Origin: Prevotella sp.
Lineage (GTDB): Bacteria > Bacteroidota > Bacteroidia > Bacteroidales > Bacteroidaceae
DNA: 64,000 nt
Assembly: GCA_017417465.1 (NCBI GenBank)
Contig: JAFPZD010000083.1
Coordinates: forward strand, 18,486 to 82,485
Direction of reading: 5' to 3'
The notes under the pieces were generated by a model. The model did no database searches. It saw only the letters and a list, made by a program, of their open reading frames with translations, and was not told the origin of the DNA. Positions 43,201 to 50,166 of the stretch are shown here, piece after piece. Made by a program: the position numbers and the translations under genes. Numbering within the stretch: position 1 is the stretch's first letter; each line of letters begins with the position of its first letter.

Positions 43201-43529
43201 TCTACGAGAACTTCACCGGCGACCGTCCTAACGTCTGTCTCGGACAGACCATCTTCGGACTCACCTCGTCGGCTTCCGACGGCAGCTGCGACATCTACGA
43301 TATCAACTTCGCTACCAGTGTTGACGACTACATCGACCTGTCTACGGCACTCCGTGGCGACGTGAACAGCGATGGACTGGTAGGCATCGGCGACATCGTG
43401 GCCATCACAAACATCATGGTCGGTATTACCAACGACATTCCCCTTTTTCGCTCCGACGTCAACGGTGATGGCCTGGTGGGCATCGGAGACATCGTCGCCA
43501 TCACCAACATCATGGCAGGGCTTTTATAA
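40293..43529 (+). CDS. GH127 family beta-L-arabinofuranosidase-like protein with C-terminal dockerin
   Basis: 1,078-residue secreted glycoside hydrolase (signal peptide 1-23). GH127 hallmarks are DIEHGGMNESMLDAYQL (conserved Glu) and QGMWCCVGTGMENHSKYG (Cys nucleophile region). A beta-sandwich part (about 490-640) and carbohydrate-binding-like modules (about 700-1005) follow. Residues about 1015-1078 are two DVNxDGLVGIGDIVAITNIM units like type I dockerin loops. Predicted to release L-arabinose from pectin or arabinan side chains. No susCD pair lies nearby, so it is an orphan rather than part of a PUL visible here. Confidence 0.88.
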   Translation: MKKQLLTLMATLVVMTTQTTLAQSKLYPQHFDLEEVTLLDGPMKTAMDLNLKVLMQYDVDRLLTPYVRQAGLATTTDQSSPYYQWMTKHPNFSNWGDASFDLSGHVGSHYLSALALGYAACHDADMKAQLKQRLDYMVSVMKDCQDQYDTNTQGLYGFIGGQPINSDWTALYTGNIAPLRNHGGWVPFYVQHKILAGLRDAYIYGGNEVAKELFHKLADWSVNVVSKVSDSNMQTVLDIEHGGMNESMLDAYQLFGDEKYLNAAKKYTHRTMLNGMQSLNTTFLDGKHANTQVPKYIGMERIGEQGNAQYVTAAKNFWQDVATNRTVCIGGNSVSEHFLARANANRYIDHLDGPETCNSNNMLKLSEMMADRTVVAGDLQSAAKYADFYEQTMWNHILATQDPQTGGYVYFTTLRPQGYRIYSQVNQGMWCCVGTGMENHSKYGHFIYTHNGEETLYVNLFVPSQLESDAFVIKQETNFPNSNTTELTIGKAGHYTIAIRHPAWAGKNFTIDLNGTTLDTSSLEMGKAGYFSETRDWAVGDRILITLDPQLHYETCPGYEDYIAFKYGPILLGAQTTAAKPDEAEGTGLSYERLQNEYAGSGRMDHAPGSMASAKSLIDAPLLIGNRADVLSRIQRLRSIDLSFIIDVSRPEVSTYKWTTLKLVPFHKIHHARYMCYWYQQTAEAFAQSDMAQTEAQNEALITRTIDFVAPGEQQSEAGHEYNYSSDSSTGTYNGERYRDAQKGGYVEYALYNTRGVTDSLSILCRFTTADRGRKASLLVDGQKIVDITIPSSVKNADQNGFYNIEYPIPAGLAKQADGTAKAKFTVRLAADKGTLNPGLYYLRLMSGYDATAKAYRFVCSEWTTGDANRIAASNITYDTERNILHARSRGNNNIALMLRYQDCDYDIAANQTYLVVRGTSLSTTNSHSYLWWLNGSNHGTQVAPTAVRTINVGDTQQTVIAWNMATSGIYENFTGDRPNVCLGQTIFGLTSSASDGSCDIYDINFATSVDDYIDLSTALRGDVNSDGLVGIGDIVAITNIMVGITNDIPLFRSDVNGDGLVGIGDIVAITNIMAGLL

Positions 43530-43576
43530 GGAAATGAGTTAATAGCCAGCAACGAACGCATAGTCATCCACTGACA

Positions 43577-44293
43577 ATGGAGAACAGCAAGCTGCCCAAA
43601 GTGCTGCAGGACGAAGTGCAGTATCAGGACCTGTTTTTCTATCAGAAGAGTGAGGTTCTCTATGCCCTCACCTACCACTTTGCCAAGCGGTTCCTTCCTA
43701 CAAAAGGCGACCGCACCGTAGACCAAATGATTCAGGCTGCCCGCTCAGGCAAACAGAACATCGTAGAGGGCTTTGCCGACGGCATGACCTCAACAGAGCT
43801 ACAGTTGAAACTGCTCAACATTGCACGCTCGTCGCTGAAAGAACTGCGTGCCGACTACGAGGACTATCTCAACACCCGGCACCTTTCTTACTGGCAATCA
43901 TCCCACCCACGCTATGACCAGATGCTCGACTTCTGTCGGAAGCATAACAAGGTGAGCGACTACGAGCCTTTCTTCGACCGTTGGAACGACGAGGAGCAGT
44001 GTAACATCGCACTGACTCTGCTCCACATGACCGACAAAATGATGAAGACCTACCTCAGCGGTTTGGAACAGCAATTCGTCACTCAAGGCGGCATCCGGGA
44101 ACGCATGTACGCAGCCCGAACCGGCTACAGGAAAGGTCTCGACGACGAACTTCAGCGCCTGCGCGACGAGAACAAAAGCCTACGCCAGCAGGTCCCCATC
44201 CTCGAACAGAGAATAGAGCAGCTCCTCGCTGAGAAGCGCCACCTCGAAGTTCTATTGGAGCAGGAAAGACGGAACCGCCAAAGAGAGCCCTAA
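43577..44293 (+). CDS. Four-helix-bundle suffix domain protein
   Basis: 238 residues. Residues about 25-140 match the four-helix bundle (S23-like) domain: YQKSEVLYALTYHFAKRFLP, then IQAARSGKQNIVEGFADGMT and ARSSLKELRADYEDYL. The C-terminal 60 residues are a charged coiled coil (LQRLRDENKSLRQQVPILEQ). Bundle proteins of this kind are often encoded near rRNA inserts or mobile elements; here none is present. Function unknown. Confidence 0.78.
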   Translation: MENSKLPKVLQDEVQYQDLFFYQKSEVLYALTYHFAKRFLPTKGDRTVDQMIQAARSGKQNIVEGFADGMTSTELQLKLLNIARSSLKELRADYEDYLNTRHLSYWQSSHPRYDQMLDFCRKHNKVSDYEPFFDRWNDEEQCNIALTLLHMTDKMMKTYLSGLEQQFVTQGGIRERMYAARTGYRKGLDDELQRLRDENKSLRQQVPILEQRIEQLLAEKRHLEVLLEQERRNRQREP

Positions 44294-44298
44294 GAGGG

Positions 44299-44413
44299 GC
44301 TAGCATGACTAGTGAAGCTAGTTATGACTAGTGGGACTAGTGGGACTAGTAGAACTAGTGGAACTAGTAGAGCTAGTTAAACTAGTAAAACTAGTGAAAC
44401 TAGTAAAACTAGC
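44299..44413. repeat. ACTAGTGGA 9-bp minisatellite, about 12 copies
   Basis: Units ACTAGTGGA, ACTAGTAGA, ACTAGTAAA and similar run for about 115 bp between the bundle protein and pgi. Each contains the palindrome ACTAGT. One frame reads Ser/Thr-rich but there is no start or RBS, so it is treated as non-coding. Confidence 0.9.
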
Positions 44414-44469
44414 TGGAGACCCAAAGATAATGAAAAAAAGTAAAAGCGCAAAACTTTCGGCGGAATAAT

Positions 44470-44500
44470 TTGCGTATGTCAGGAAATAGTTGTAATTTTG
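44470..44500 (+). promoter_or_regulatory. pgi promoter
   Basis: TTG 44470-44472, 20-bp spacer, TAATTTTG 44493-44500; about 40 bp before the ATG. Confidence 0.75.
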
Positions 44501-44539
44501 CAGCAATCTATAGTACTACTTACTAAAATTATACAATTA

Positions 44540-45886
44540 ATGAAGAACATCAGTCTTGACATTACGAAGGCGTCGTGCTTCCTGAAGCAGGACGCAGTAG
44601 CGGCTTTTGAGCCGAGAGTGAAAGCAGCACAGCAGGCACTGGAAGCAGGAACCTGCCCAGGTAACGACTTCTTGGGATGGCTGCACTTGCCGTCGGAAAT
44701 CACGCCGGCATTTATCGATGAGATTCAGCAGACGGCCAACGTACTGCGCGAGAACTGCGAGGCCATCGTCGTGGCTGGCATCGGCGGCAGCTATCTGGGA
44801 GCGCGTGCCGTCATCGAAGCCCTAAGCAATTCGTTTGGTTGGCTGAAGAACACGAAGCCCGTCATCCTCTTCGCCGGCAACAACATCGGCGAGGACTACC
44901 TCTCGGAACTAACCGAATACCTGAAAGACAAGAAGTTCGGTGTCATCAACATCTCAAAGAGCGGCACCACGACGGAGACCGCCCTCACCTTCCGCCTGCT
45001 GAAGAAGCAGTGCGAAGCACAGCGTGGCAAGGACGAGGCTAAGAAGGTCATCGTCGCCGTCACCGACGCTAAGCGCGGTGCTGCACGCACCTGCGCCGAC
45101 AAGGAGGGCTACAAGTCGTTCATCATTCCCGACAACGTCGGCGGCCGTTTCTCGGTGCTGACGCCCGTGGGTCTGCTGCCTATCGCCTGCGCCGGTTTCG
45201 ACATCAAGGCGCTGGTCGAGGGTGCCCAGGATATGGAGAAGCTGTGCGGCAAGGACGTGCCGTTCCAGGAGAACCCTGCCGCCCAGTATGCCGCCGTACG
45301 CAACGCCCTCTACGAGAACGGCAAGAAGATTGAGATTATGGTGAACTACCAGCCGAAGCTTCACTTCATGAGCGAGTGGTGGAAACAGCTCTACGGCGAG
45401 TCCGAGGGCAAGGACAAAAAGGGCATCTTCCCCGCCAGTGTCGACTTCACTACCGACCTGCACTCCATGGGCCAGTGGATACAGGACGGCGAGCGCAGCA
45501 TATTCGAGACCGTCATTTCGATAGAAGAGCCCGAGCGGAAGCTTCTCTTCCCTGAAGACGAGGAGAACCTCGACGGTCTGAACTTCCTGGCCGGCAAGCG
45601 TGTTGACGAGGTGAACAAGATGGCTGAGCTTGGCACACGCCTGGCACACGTCGACGGTGGTGTGCCCAACATCCGTCTCAGCGTCCCCCGCCTGAACGAG
45701 TACTATCTGGGCCAGATCATCTACTTCTTTGAGATTGGCTGCGGCATCAGTGGCAACGTCCTTGGCGTGAATCCCTTCAATCAGCCCGGCGTAGAGGCTT
45801 ACAAGAAAAACATGTTTGCCTTGCTCGACAAGCCCGGCTACGAGGCAGAGTCGAAGGCCATCAAAGAGCGGCTGGAGCGTGAATAG
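44540..45886 (+). CDS. pgi: Glucose-6-phosphate isomerase
   Basis: Glycolytic isomerase interconverting glucose-6-phosphate and fructose-6-phosphate. 448 residues from ATG 44540 ([13 protein letters not shown]), the short bacterial form. Motifs are [40 protein letters not shown] (phosphate binding) and [20 protein letters not shown]. The longer frame starting at 44498 overlaps the promoter and is rejected. Followed with overlap by a HAD phosphatase gene. Confidence 0.94.
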   Translation: MKNISLDITKASCFLKQDAVAAFEPRVKAAQQALEAGTCPGNDFLGWLHLPSEITPAFIDEIQQTANVLRENCEAIVVAGIGGSYLGARAVIEALSNSFGWLKNTKPVILFAGNNIGEDYLSELTEYLKDKKFGVINISKSGTTTETALTFRLLKKQCEAQRGKDEAKKVIVAVTDAKRGAARTCADKEGYKSFIIPDNVGGRFSVLTPVGLLPIACAGFDIKALVEGAQDMEKLCGKDVPFQENPAAQYAAVRNALYENGKKIEIMVNYQPKLHFMSEWWKQLYGESEGKDKKGIFPASVDFTTDLHSMGQWIQDGERSIFETVISIEEPERKLLFPEDEENLDGLNFLAGKRVDEVNKMAELGTRLAHVDGGVPNIRLSVPRLNEYYLGQIIYFFEIGCGISGNVLGVNPFNQPGVEAYKKNMFALLDKPGYEAESKAIKERLERE

Positions 45887-46616
45887 TGAAGTTTTTGCTA
45901 CCGCTATAAGAAACTATCATGGAAAGCACGACTTTGGGGCACTGCGTCCCAAGGCCGTGCTCTTCGACATGGACGGCGTGCTTTACGACTCCATGCCCAA
46001 CCATGCCGTTGCATGGCAGGAAGCGATGGCACAGTTTGGCCTCACCATGTCGGCCCAAGACGCCTACATGACCGAGGGCCAGCGAGGCACCGACACCATT
46101 CGCCAGCTGGTACGTCAACAGCGAGGCACCGATATCAGCGAGGCCGAGGCTCAACGGATGTACGACGAAAAGTCGCGCCGCTTCCATGCCCTGCCAGCTC
46201 CGCCACTGATGCCAGGCATCATCGGCGTAATGGAACAGATCACGGCAGCCGGCTGGCAGGTGGGTGTGGTGACAGGCAGCGGTCAGCGTCCCCTTTTAGA
46301 GCGGGTGCTACGCGACTTTGGTGCCTTCGTGACACCTGCCCACATGGTAACGGCCTACAACATCAGCCGGGGCAAGCCGGCCCCCGACCCCTACTTGGCG
46401 GGACTCCGCATGATGGGTGACCTCCAGCCACAAGAGGCCGTCGTCGTGGAGAATGCTCCCCTGGGTGTTCGCGCCGGTGTGGCTGCCCGCATCTTTACCA
46501 TTGCCGTCAACACCGGTCCCCTACCCGACCGTCTGCTGGCGGAGTCAGGTGCTGACTTGATATTCAAGTCTATGGAATTACTCAACAAACATTGGAAACA
46601 AATTTGGGCCACATGA
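45879..46616 (+). CDS. HAD phosphatase / beta-phosphoglucomutase-like
   Basis: 245 residues if started at GTG 45879, which overlaps the pgi stop by 8 bp; no in-frame ATG precedes the HAD motif. Motif I is [20 protein letters not shown], motif II is [15 protein letters not shown], and motifs III/IV lie in [17 protein letters not shown] and [17 protein letters not shown]. The cap domain and motif spacing fit the beta-phosphoglucomutase/sugar-phosphatase group. Its position behind pgi fits a sugar-phosphate substrate. Its TGA overlaps the next start (ATGA). Confidence 0.85.
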   Translation: MNSEVFATAIRNYHGKHDFGALRPKAVLFDMDGVLYDSMPNHAVAWQEAMAQFGLTMSAQDAYMTEGQRGTDTIRQLVRQQRGTDISEAEAQRMYDEKSRRFHALPAPPLMPGIIGVMEQITAAGWQVGVVTGSGQRPLLERVLRDFGAFVTPAHMVTAYNISRGKPAPDPYLAGLRMMGDLQPQEAVVVENAPLGVRAGVAARIFTIAVNTGPLPDRLLAESGADLIFKSMELLNKHWKQIWAT

Positions 46617-46912
46617 AAAACGATGAGAAGTGGCAATTGCGCTACAATGAAGTAATGACGTTTATGGAAAGGCATAAACGTCGCCCCTCCAAACACAAAG
46701 AGGAAGACCTCGTCATGGTGGATTGGATCAAGTACAATAAAAGACGCCTTGCACAGGGACGGATGGACGAGGTGCGAGCCGAGAAATTCAAGCGGCTGTT
46801 GCGGTTAGGCGAGAGCATGACCCGCATGAACCAATATGGCTACATAGAAGACAAACGGCGACGCCGTATTCTCGGCATCCAACATATCCACACCGAAGAG
46901 TTTACGGAGTAA
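46613..46912 (+). CDS. Small helicase-associated (HA)-type domain protein
   Basis: 99 residues from ATG 46613, overlapping the HAD stop. The pattern WQLRYNEVMTFMERHKRRPS, then LVMVDWIKYNKRRLAQGRMD and RAEKFKRLL, resembles the helicase-associated (HA) domain usually found as tails of helicases, here as a standalone protein. Basic; may bind nucleic acid. Its 3' end overlaps the convergent DUF4738 gene by 11 bp. Confidence 0.6.
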   Translation: MKNDEKWQLRYNEVMTFMERHKRRPSKHKEEDLVMVDWIKYNKRRLAQGRMDEVRAEKFKRLLRLGESMTRMNQYGYIEDKRRRRILGIQHIHTEEFTE

Positions 46913-47447
46913 CAACGTCGAACAGCTCTTCATCGAGCTTCACATTGACACCGCCCTGGTGGTCGACAGAAAGCACCAACGGAACATCGTCGCCATCTGA
47001 CATCTCAGGGTGACTGATAGACACGGTGAAATCGACAGTGGCACCGTCTGAACCCAGGAAGTAGATACCAGTGAGCAGACCATTGCGCCAATAGTCCTTG
47101 TCGAGATGGGAGCGAAACGACGCCTTGCTGAACGAGCGGCTGAAAAAGGGCGTGCCATCGGGCGTACCGATGTAGACCGACACGCGGTTGTCGACGTATT
47201 TCTGGCCATAGTCGTTGGTCACCATAGGCAAGCTGTCAACGGGCTCACGGCGAATTTGCACCCGGTAAGGCCTACCGCCCCACTTTATATCGGCATGCTC
47301 CTCGGTAGCAGGCATGGCAATTGGTGCCTGCGGCTTCGGCGGCACGAAGTCGGTGGTCAGTATATTCTCGTCAGCAGACTTTTTGTCTTTGCAGGCGCCC
47401 AGCATCATGATGCCAGCAGCCATCAGTAAGTACAGTATTTTATTCAT
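46902..47447 (-). CDS. DUF4738 lipoprotein
   Basis: 181 residues from ATG 47447 (MNKILYLLMAAGIMMLGACKD), with lipobox LGAC, so probably an exported lipoprotein. The mature part has DYGQKYVDNRVSVYIGTPDG and LDKDYWRNGLLTGIYFLG, matching DUF4738. Function unknown. The -7 box ends only 8 bp before the ATG, so the transcript would be almost leaderless. Confidence 0.72.
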   Translation of the reverse strand: MNKILYLLMAAGIMMLGACKDKKSADENILTTDFVPPKPQAPIAMPATEEHADIKWGGRPYRVQIRREPVDSLPMVTNDYGQKYVDNRVSVYIGTPDGTPFFSRSFSKASFRSHLDKDYWRNGLLTGIYFLGSDGATVDFTVSISHPEMSDGDDVPLVLSVDHQGGVNVKLDEELFDVVTP

Positions 47448-47455
47448 TGCGGGTG

Positions 47456-47463
47456 CAAAGTTA
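47456..47463 (-). promoter_or_regulatory. DUF4738 -7 box, near-leaderless
   Basis: TAACTTTG on the minus strand; the start codon follows after 8 bp. Confidence 0.5.
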
Positions 47464-47635
47464 CGACTTTTTTTTGAAACAGCCAAAAAAAAGCCCCCTA
47501 TTCACATAGAGGACATTTTTAGTTATCTCTTTAATACTTTTTACTGTTTAAAAGAGCCTTACTACCTTAGAAGTGAGACGCGCTCGTCTCTGTTCAAAAA
47601 CACTATGTTAACCTAAATCACTATGAAAAATTATC

Positions 47636-48166
47636 TTATTGTTTCTGTGTCCGATCTGCTGGGCGCGCTCTGTGAGGACCTTCTTTCATGCGCTTCTCTT
47701 GGTCGCTCTTGTAAGCCTTAAACTGCTCCTCGGTCATGATTTCCTTCAGGGCGTTGTCGTACTCCTCCATCTGCTTCCTCATTTCCAAGCGGCCATTGTC
47801 GCGTGCGCCTTTTTCCATACGGGGACGGTCAGGGCGTTTCATGCCGTCCCTCTCCATACGCTGGGGACGCTGACCCTCGTTCAGGCTGTCTTTCTTCATG
47901 GGCTGACGACCTTCGGGCCTCATCTGCGGACCGCGATGCTGACGCATGCTCCGCATCTGTTCGCTCCTCTTTTTATTCAGCTCCAGCACCTTGGCAGCCT
48001 GTTCTTCGTTCAGACCATAGGTCTTCACCATGTCGTCAGTACGCTTCTGAATCATCTGCTCAGGGTTGAACTCTCTCCGATCACGTCTCGCTTGCGTGTC
48101 GTCTTGTGCCATTGCACTGGCACTCATCAGCATTGTGGCTGCAATAGCCAATACCGTTTTTTTCAT
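47636..48166 (-). CDS. DUF4890 exported protein
   Basis: 176 residues with a signal peptide (MKKTVLAIAATMLMSASAMA) and a highly charged mature part rich in Arg, Met, Lys and Glu (MIQKRTDDMVKTYGLNEEQ; MRKQMEEYDNALKEIMTEEQ). This matches DUF4890, a Spy/CpxP-like helical family of periplasmic chaperone type (inferred from composition and helical pattern). A -7 box (TACTTTTG, minus) lies at 48240-48247. Confidence 0.78.
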   Translation of the reverse strand: MKKTVLAIAATMLMSASAMAQDDTQARRDRREFNPEQMIQKRTDDMVKTYGLNEEQAAKVLELNKKRSEQMRSMRQHRGPQMRPEGRQPMKKDSLNEGQRPQRMERDGMKRPDRPRMEKGARDNGRLEMRKQMEEYDNALKEIMTEEQFKAYKSDQEKRMKEGPHRARPADRTQKQ

Positions 48167-48315
48167 ATTAGTCACTGTTTTTTATGGGTTAAACTTACGG
48201 ATTCTCTATTTTTTTGTCCGTGTAACTAATATTCGGACGCAAAAGTAAGGAAAAAGTTTAAAATACACGCAGAAAAAAAATATTTTCTGCACATTATATG
48301 CTATATAACATAATT

Positions 48316-49041
48316 TCACACTACTTCGACGACGCTGAGCACGCCATCAGCTACCCGAAAGCGCACATCACGACCAGCGAAGGGCATGCCGTAGACGCGG
48401 TTGTCATCATCATGGTAGGGTGGCCGCGGATCCTGTGCCAGCACCTGTCGCAGACCTGTCAGCTCTTCAGGAGTGAAGCACCTGGCCAACGCATCGGGAA
48501 TCACCACGTCGAGCATCTGCCACTGAGTGGTATCAACAAAACCGCTGCGGGCATCGGGATGGCTGTCGGCGTAGGCCACATAGGGTTTGATGTCATAGAT
48601 GGGCGTGCCATCCATCAAGTCTGCACCACGGACATGTATCACGGGTCCCTTGGTGGTGGTCAGCTCCACCTTATTTATATATACGCACGAGAGGCCAAGC
48701 CTGTTCGGACGGAAAGGCGACCGTGAGGCGAACACGCCAATGCGGGTGTTGCCACCCAAGCGCGGCGGCCGCACGGTGAGCGAGGGTCTGCCATCTACCA
48801 TTCCATCATTGTGGATTTGATTCGCATCCAAAGACTTTTTTGCTGGCGAAGCGTTAGCTGAGAACTCCCAGATAAGCCACAAATAGTCGAAGTCGTCAAG
48901 TCCCCTCACGGCGTCGGGATGGCGGAAAGGAGGTTCAAAGATGATTTGTCCCGGCAGCGCATCGGCCAGTCCGCTCTGCCGTGGAATGCCGAACTTCGAC
49001 GTCATCGGCGAATGGAAGAAAGCGATAGGCTCAATGGTCAT
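48316..49041 (-). CDS. trmO: tRNA N6-threonylcarbamoyladenosine methyltransferase TrmO
   Basis: 241 residues from ATG 49041 (MTIEPIAFFHSPMTSKFGIP). SAM-dependent methylation of t6A37 in tRNA. The TsaA-family motif FASRSPFRPNRLGLSCV and later DIKPYVAYADSHPDA are clear. The longer frame to 49098 is composed of GGGGAGATG repeats (encoding PPHLLISPSPHL) and is probably not translated. A C-terminal extension (about 180-241) is normal for the family. Confidence 0.9.
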   Translation of the reverse strand: MTIEPIAFFHSPMTSKFGIPRQSGLADALPGQIIFEPPFRHPDAVRGLDDFDYLWLIWEFSANASPAKKSLDANQIHNDGMVDGRPSLTVRPPRLGGNTRIGVFASRSPFRPNRLGLSCVYINKVELTTTKGPVIHVRGADLMDGTPIYDIKPYVAYADSHPDARSGFVDTTQWQMLDVVIPDALARCFTPEELTGLRQVLAQDPRPPYHDDDNRVYGMPFAGRDVRFRVADGVLSVVEVV

Positions 49042-49092
49042 GGGGAGATGGGGAGATGGGGAGATGAGGAGGTGGGGAGGTGGGGAGACGGG
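49042..49092. repeat. ATGGGGAG tandem repeat upstream of trmO
   Basis: Units GGGGAGATG and GAGGAGGTG, 9 bp, about five copies directly upstream of the trmO start. Confidence 0.75.
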
Positions 49093-49118
49093 AGGCAATC
49101 GTTAGGTGAGATGTAAGG

Positions 49119-50141
49119 CTATGAGTGATGAATCTTTGCCGATGAGCCTCGGATGACAATCTTCTGTGGCACCACCTCGCGATAGACCTTCGTGTCGCCA
49201 GCAATCTGCCGCATCAGCAGCTGGCAGGAACGCTCGCCCATAAGCCGCGACTGGTCTTCAATGGCCGACACCTGAGGGGTCATATACTTGGCATGCGCAT
49301 CGTCAGTAAATCCGATGAGGGCCACATCGTCGGGAATCGTCAGTCCCAACTGCTTGATAGCCGTAAAGGCTGCAAAGGTCAGAATGTCGTTGAAGGCAAG
49401 GATGGCATCGGGACGATTTTCACGCTGCAGCAGTTGCAACGTGTTGTGCAGAGCCACATCGTAGTCGATGCGGTCGCAGACGACGAGCTCTCGCTCAATA
49501 GGCAGGCGGTTGTCGCGCAGCGCCTCTAAGTAGCCGTGCTTGCGGCGGCGCACCATGTCGAGGTGGTTTGGACCTCCTATGAAAGCCACGCGGCGCGACC
49601 CTGTGTCAAGCAGGTGCTGTGTGGCCTGCTGAGCTGCCTCGTCACCGTTGGCCGTGACGCTCGAGAATTGGTCGGTCAGGCACGTCCGTCCGAAGAACAC
49701 CAGTGGTATGCCCATACGCCGAATCTCTTCGAAGTGGGTGTAGTCCGTGGTGTCCTGTGCCAGGCAGGCAATAATGCCCTCCACATGCAGACTATTGAAG
49801 TTGTCAATAGCATGAGCCTCGGCCTCGCACGACTCGTGGCTGTTAGCGCTGATGATGCTGTAGCCCGCCTTCTGCGCCTCGGCCTCAATGCCATCGAGCA
49901 CGGCGGCATAGTAGTGGGTCACTAAGTTGGGGACCACCACACCAATGATTTTCGGGGCCTCTTTGCGCAAACTCTGTGCAAAGGGGTTCGGTCGGTAGTT
50001 CAATTCCTTAGCCAGCGCCTTCACTTTCCGCTGCATCTCCTGCCCAATCTCCGGGCTTCCATGCAGGGCGCGGCTCACGGTGGCAATGCTAACGCCGAGG
50101 CGCTGTGCGAGGTCTTTCAATGAAATGCGATGTTTACTCAT
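49119..50141 (-). CDS. LacI-family transcriptional regulator
   Basis: 340 residues. The N-terminal HTH is ISLKDLAQRLGVSIATVSRA then hinge helix LNYRPNPFAQSLR, and the periplasmic-binding-like core (about 60-330) shows IIGVVVPNLVTHYY and ALIGFTDDAHAKYMTP. The effector is likely a sugar, as in the family generally. It lies 25 bp downstream of the DUF5686 gene on the same strand; its targets are not indicated. Confidence 0.92.
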   Translation of the reverse strand: MSKHRISLKDLAQRLGVSIATVSRALHGSPEIGQEMQRKVKALAKELNYRPNPFAQSLRKEAPKIIGVVVPNLVTHYYAAVLDGIEAEAQKAGYSIISANSHESCEAEAHAIDNFNSLHVEGIIACLAQDTTDYTHFEEIRRMGIPLVFFGRTCLTDQFSSVTANGDEAAQQATQHLLDTGSRRVAFIGGPNHLDMVRRRKHGYLEALRDNRLPIERELVVCDRIDYDVALHNTLQLLQRENRPDAILAFNDILTFAAFTAIKQLGLTIPDDVALIGFTDDAHAKYMTPQVSAIEDQSRLMGERSCQLLMRQIAGDTKVYREVVPQKIVIRGSSAKIHHS

Positions 50142-50166
50142 GGATTGGAGAATGAATATTGAAAGG

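Noticed and set aside
49042-49098. N-terminal extension of trmO (PPHLLISPSPHL)
   Set aside because: Encoded by GGGGAGATG repeats and absent from the conserved TrmO start; ATG 49041 is preferred.
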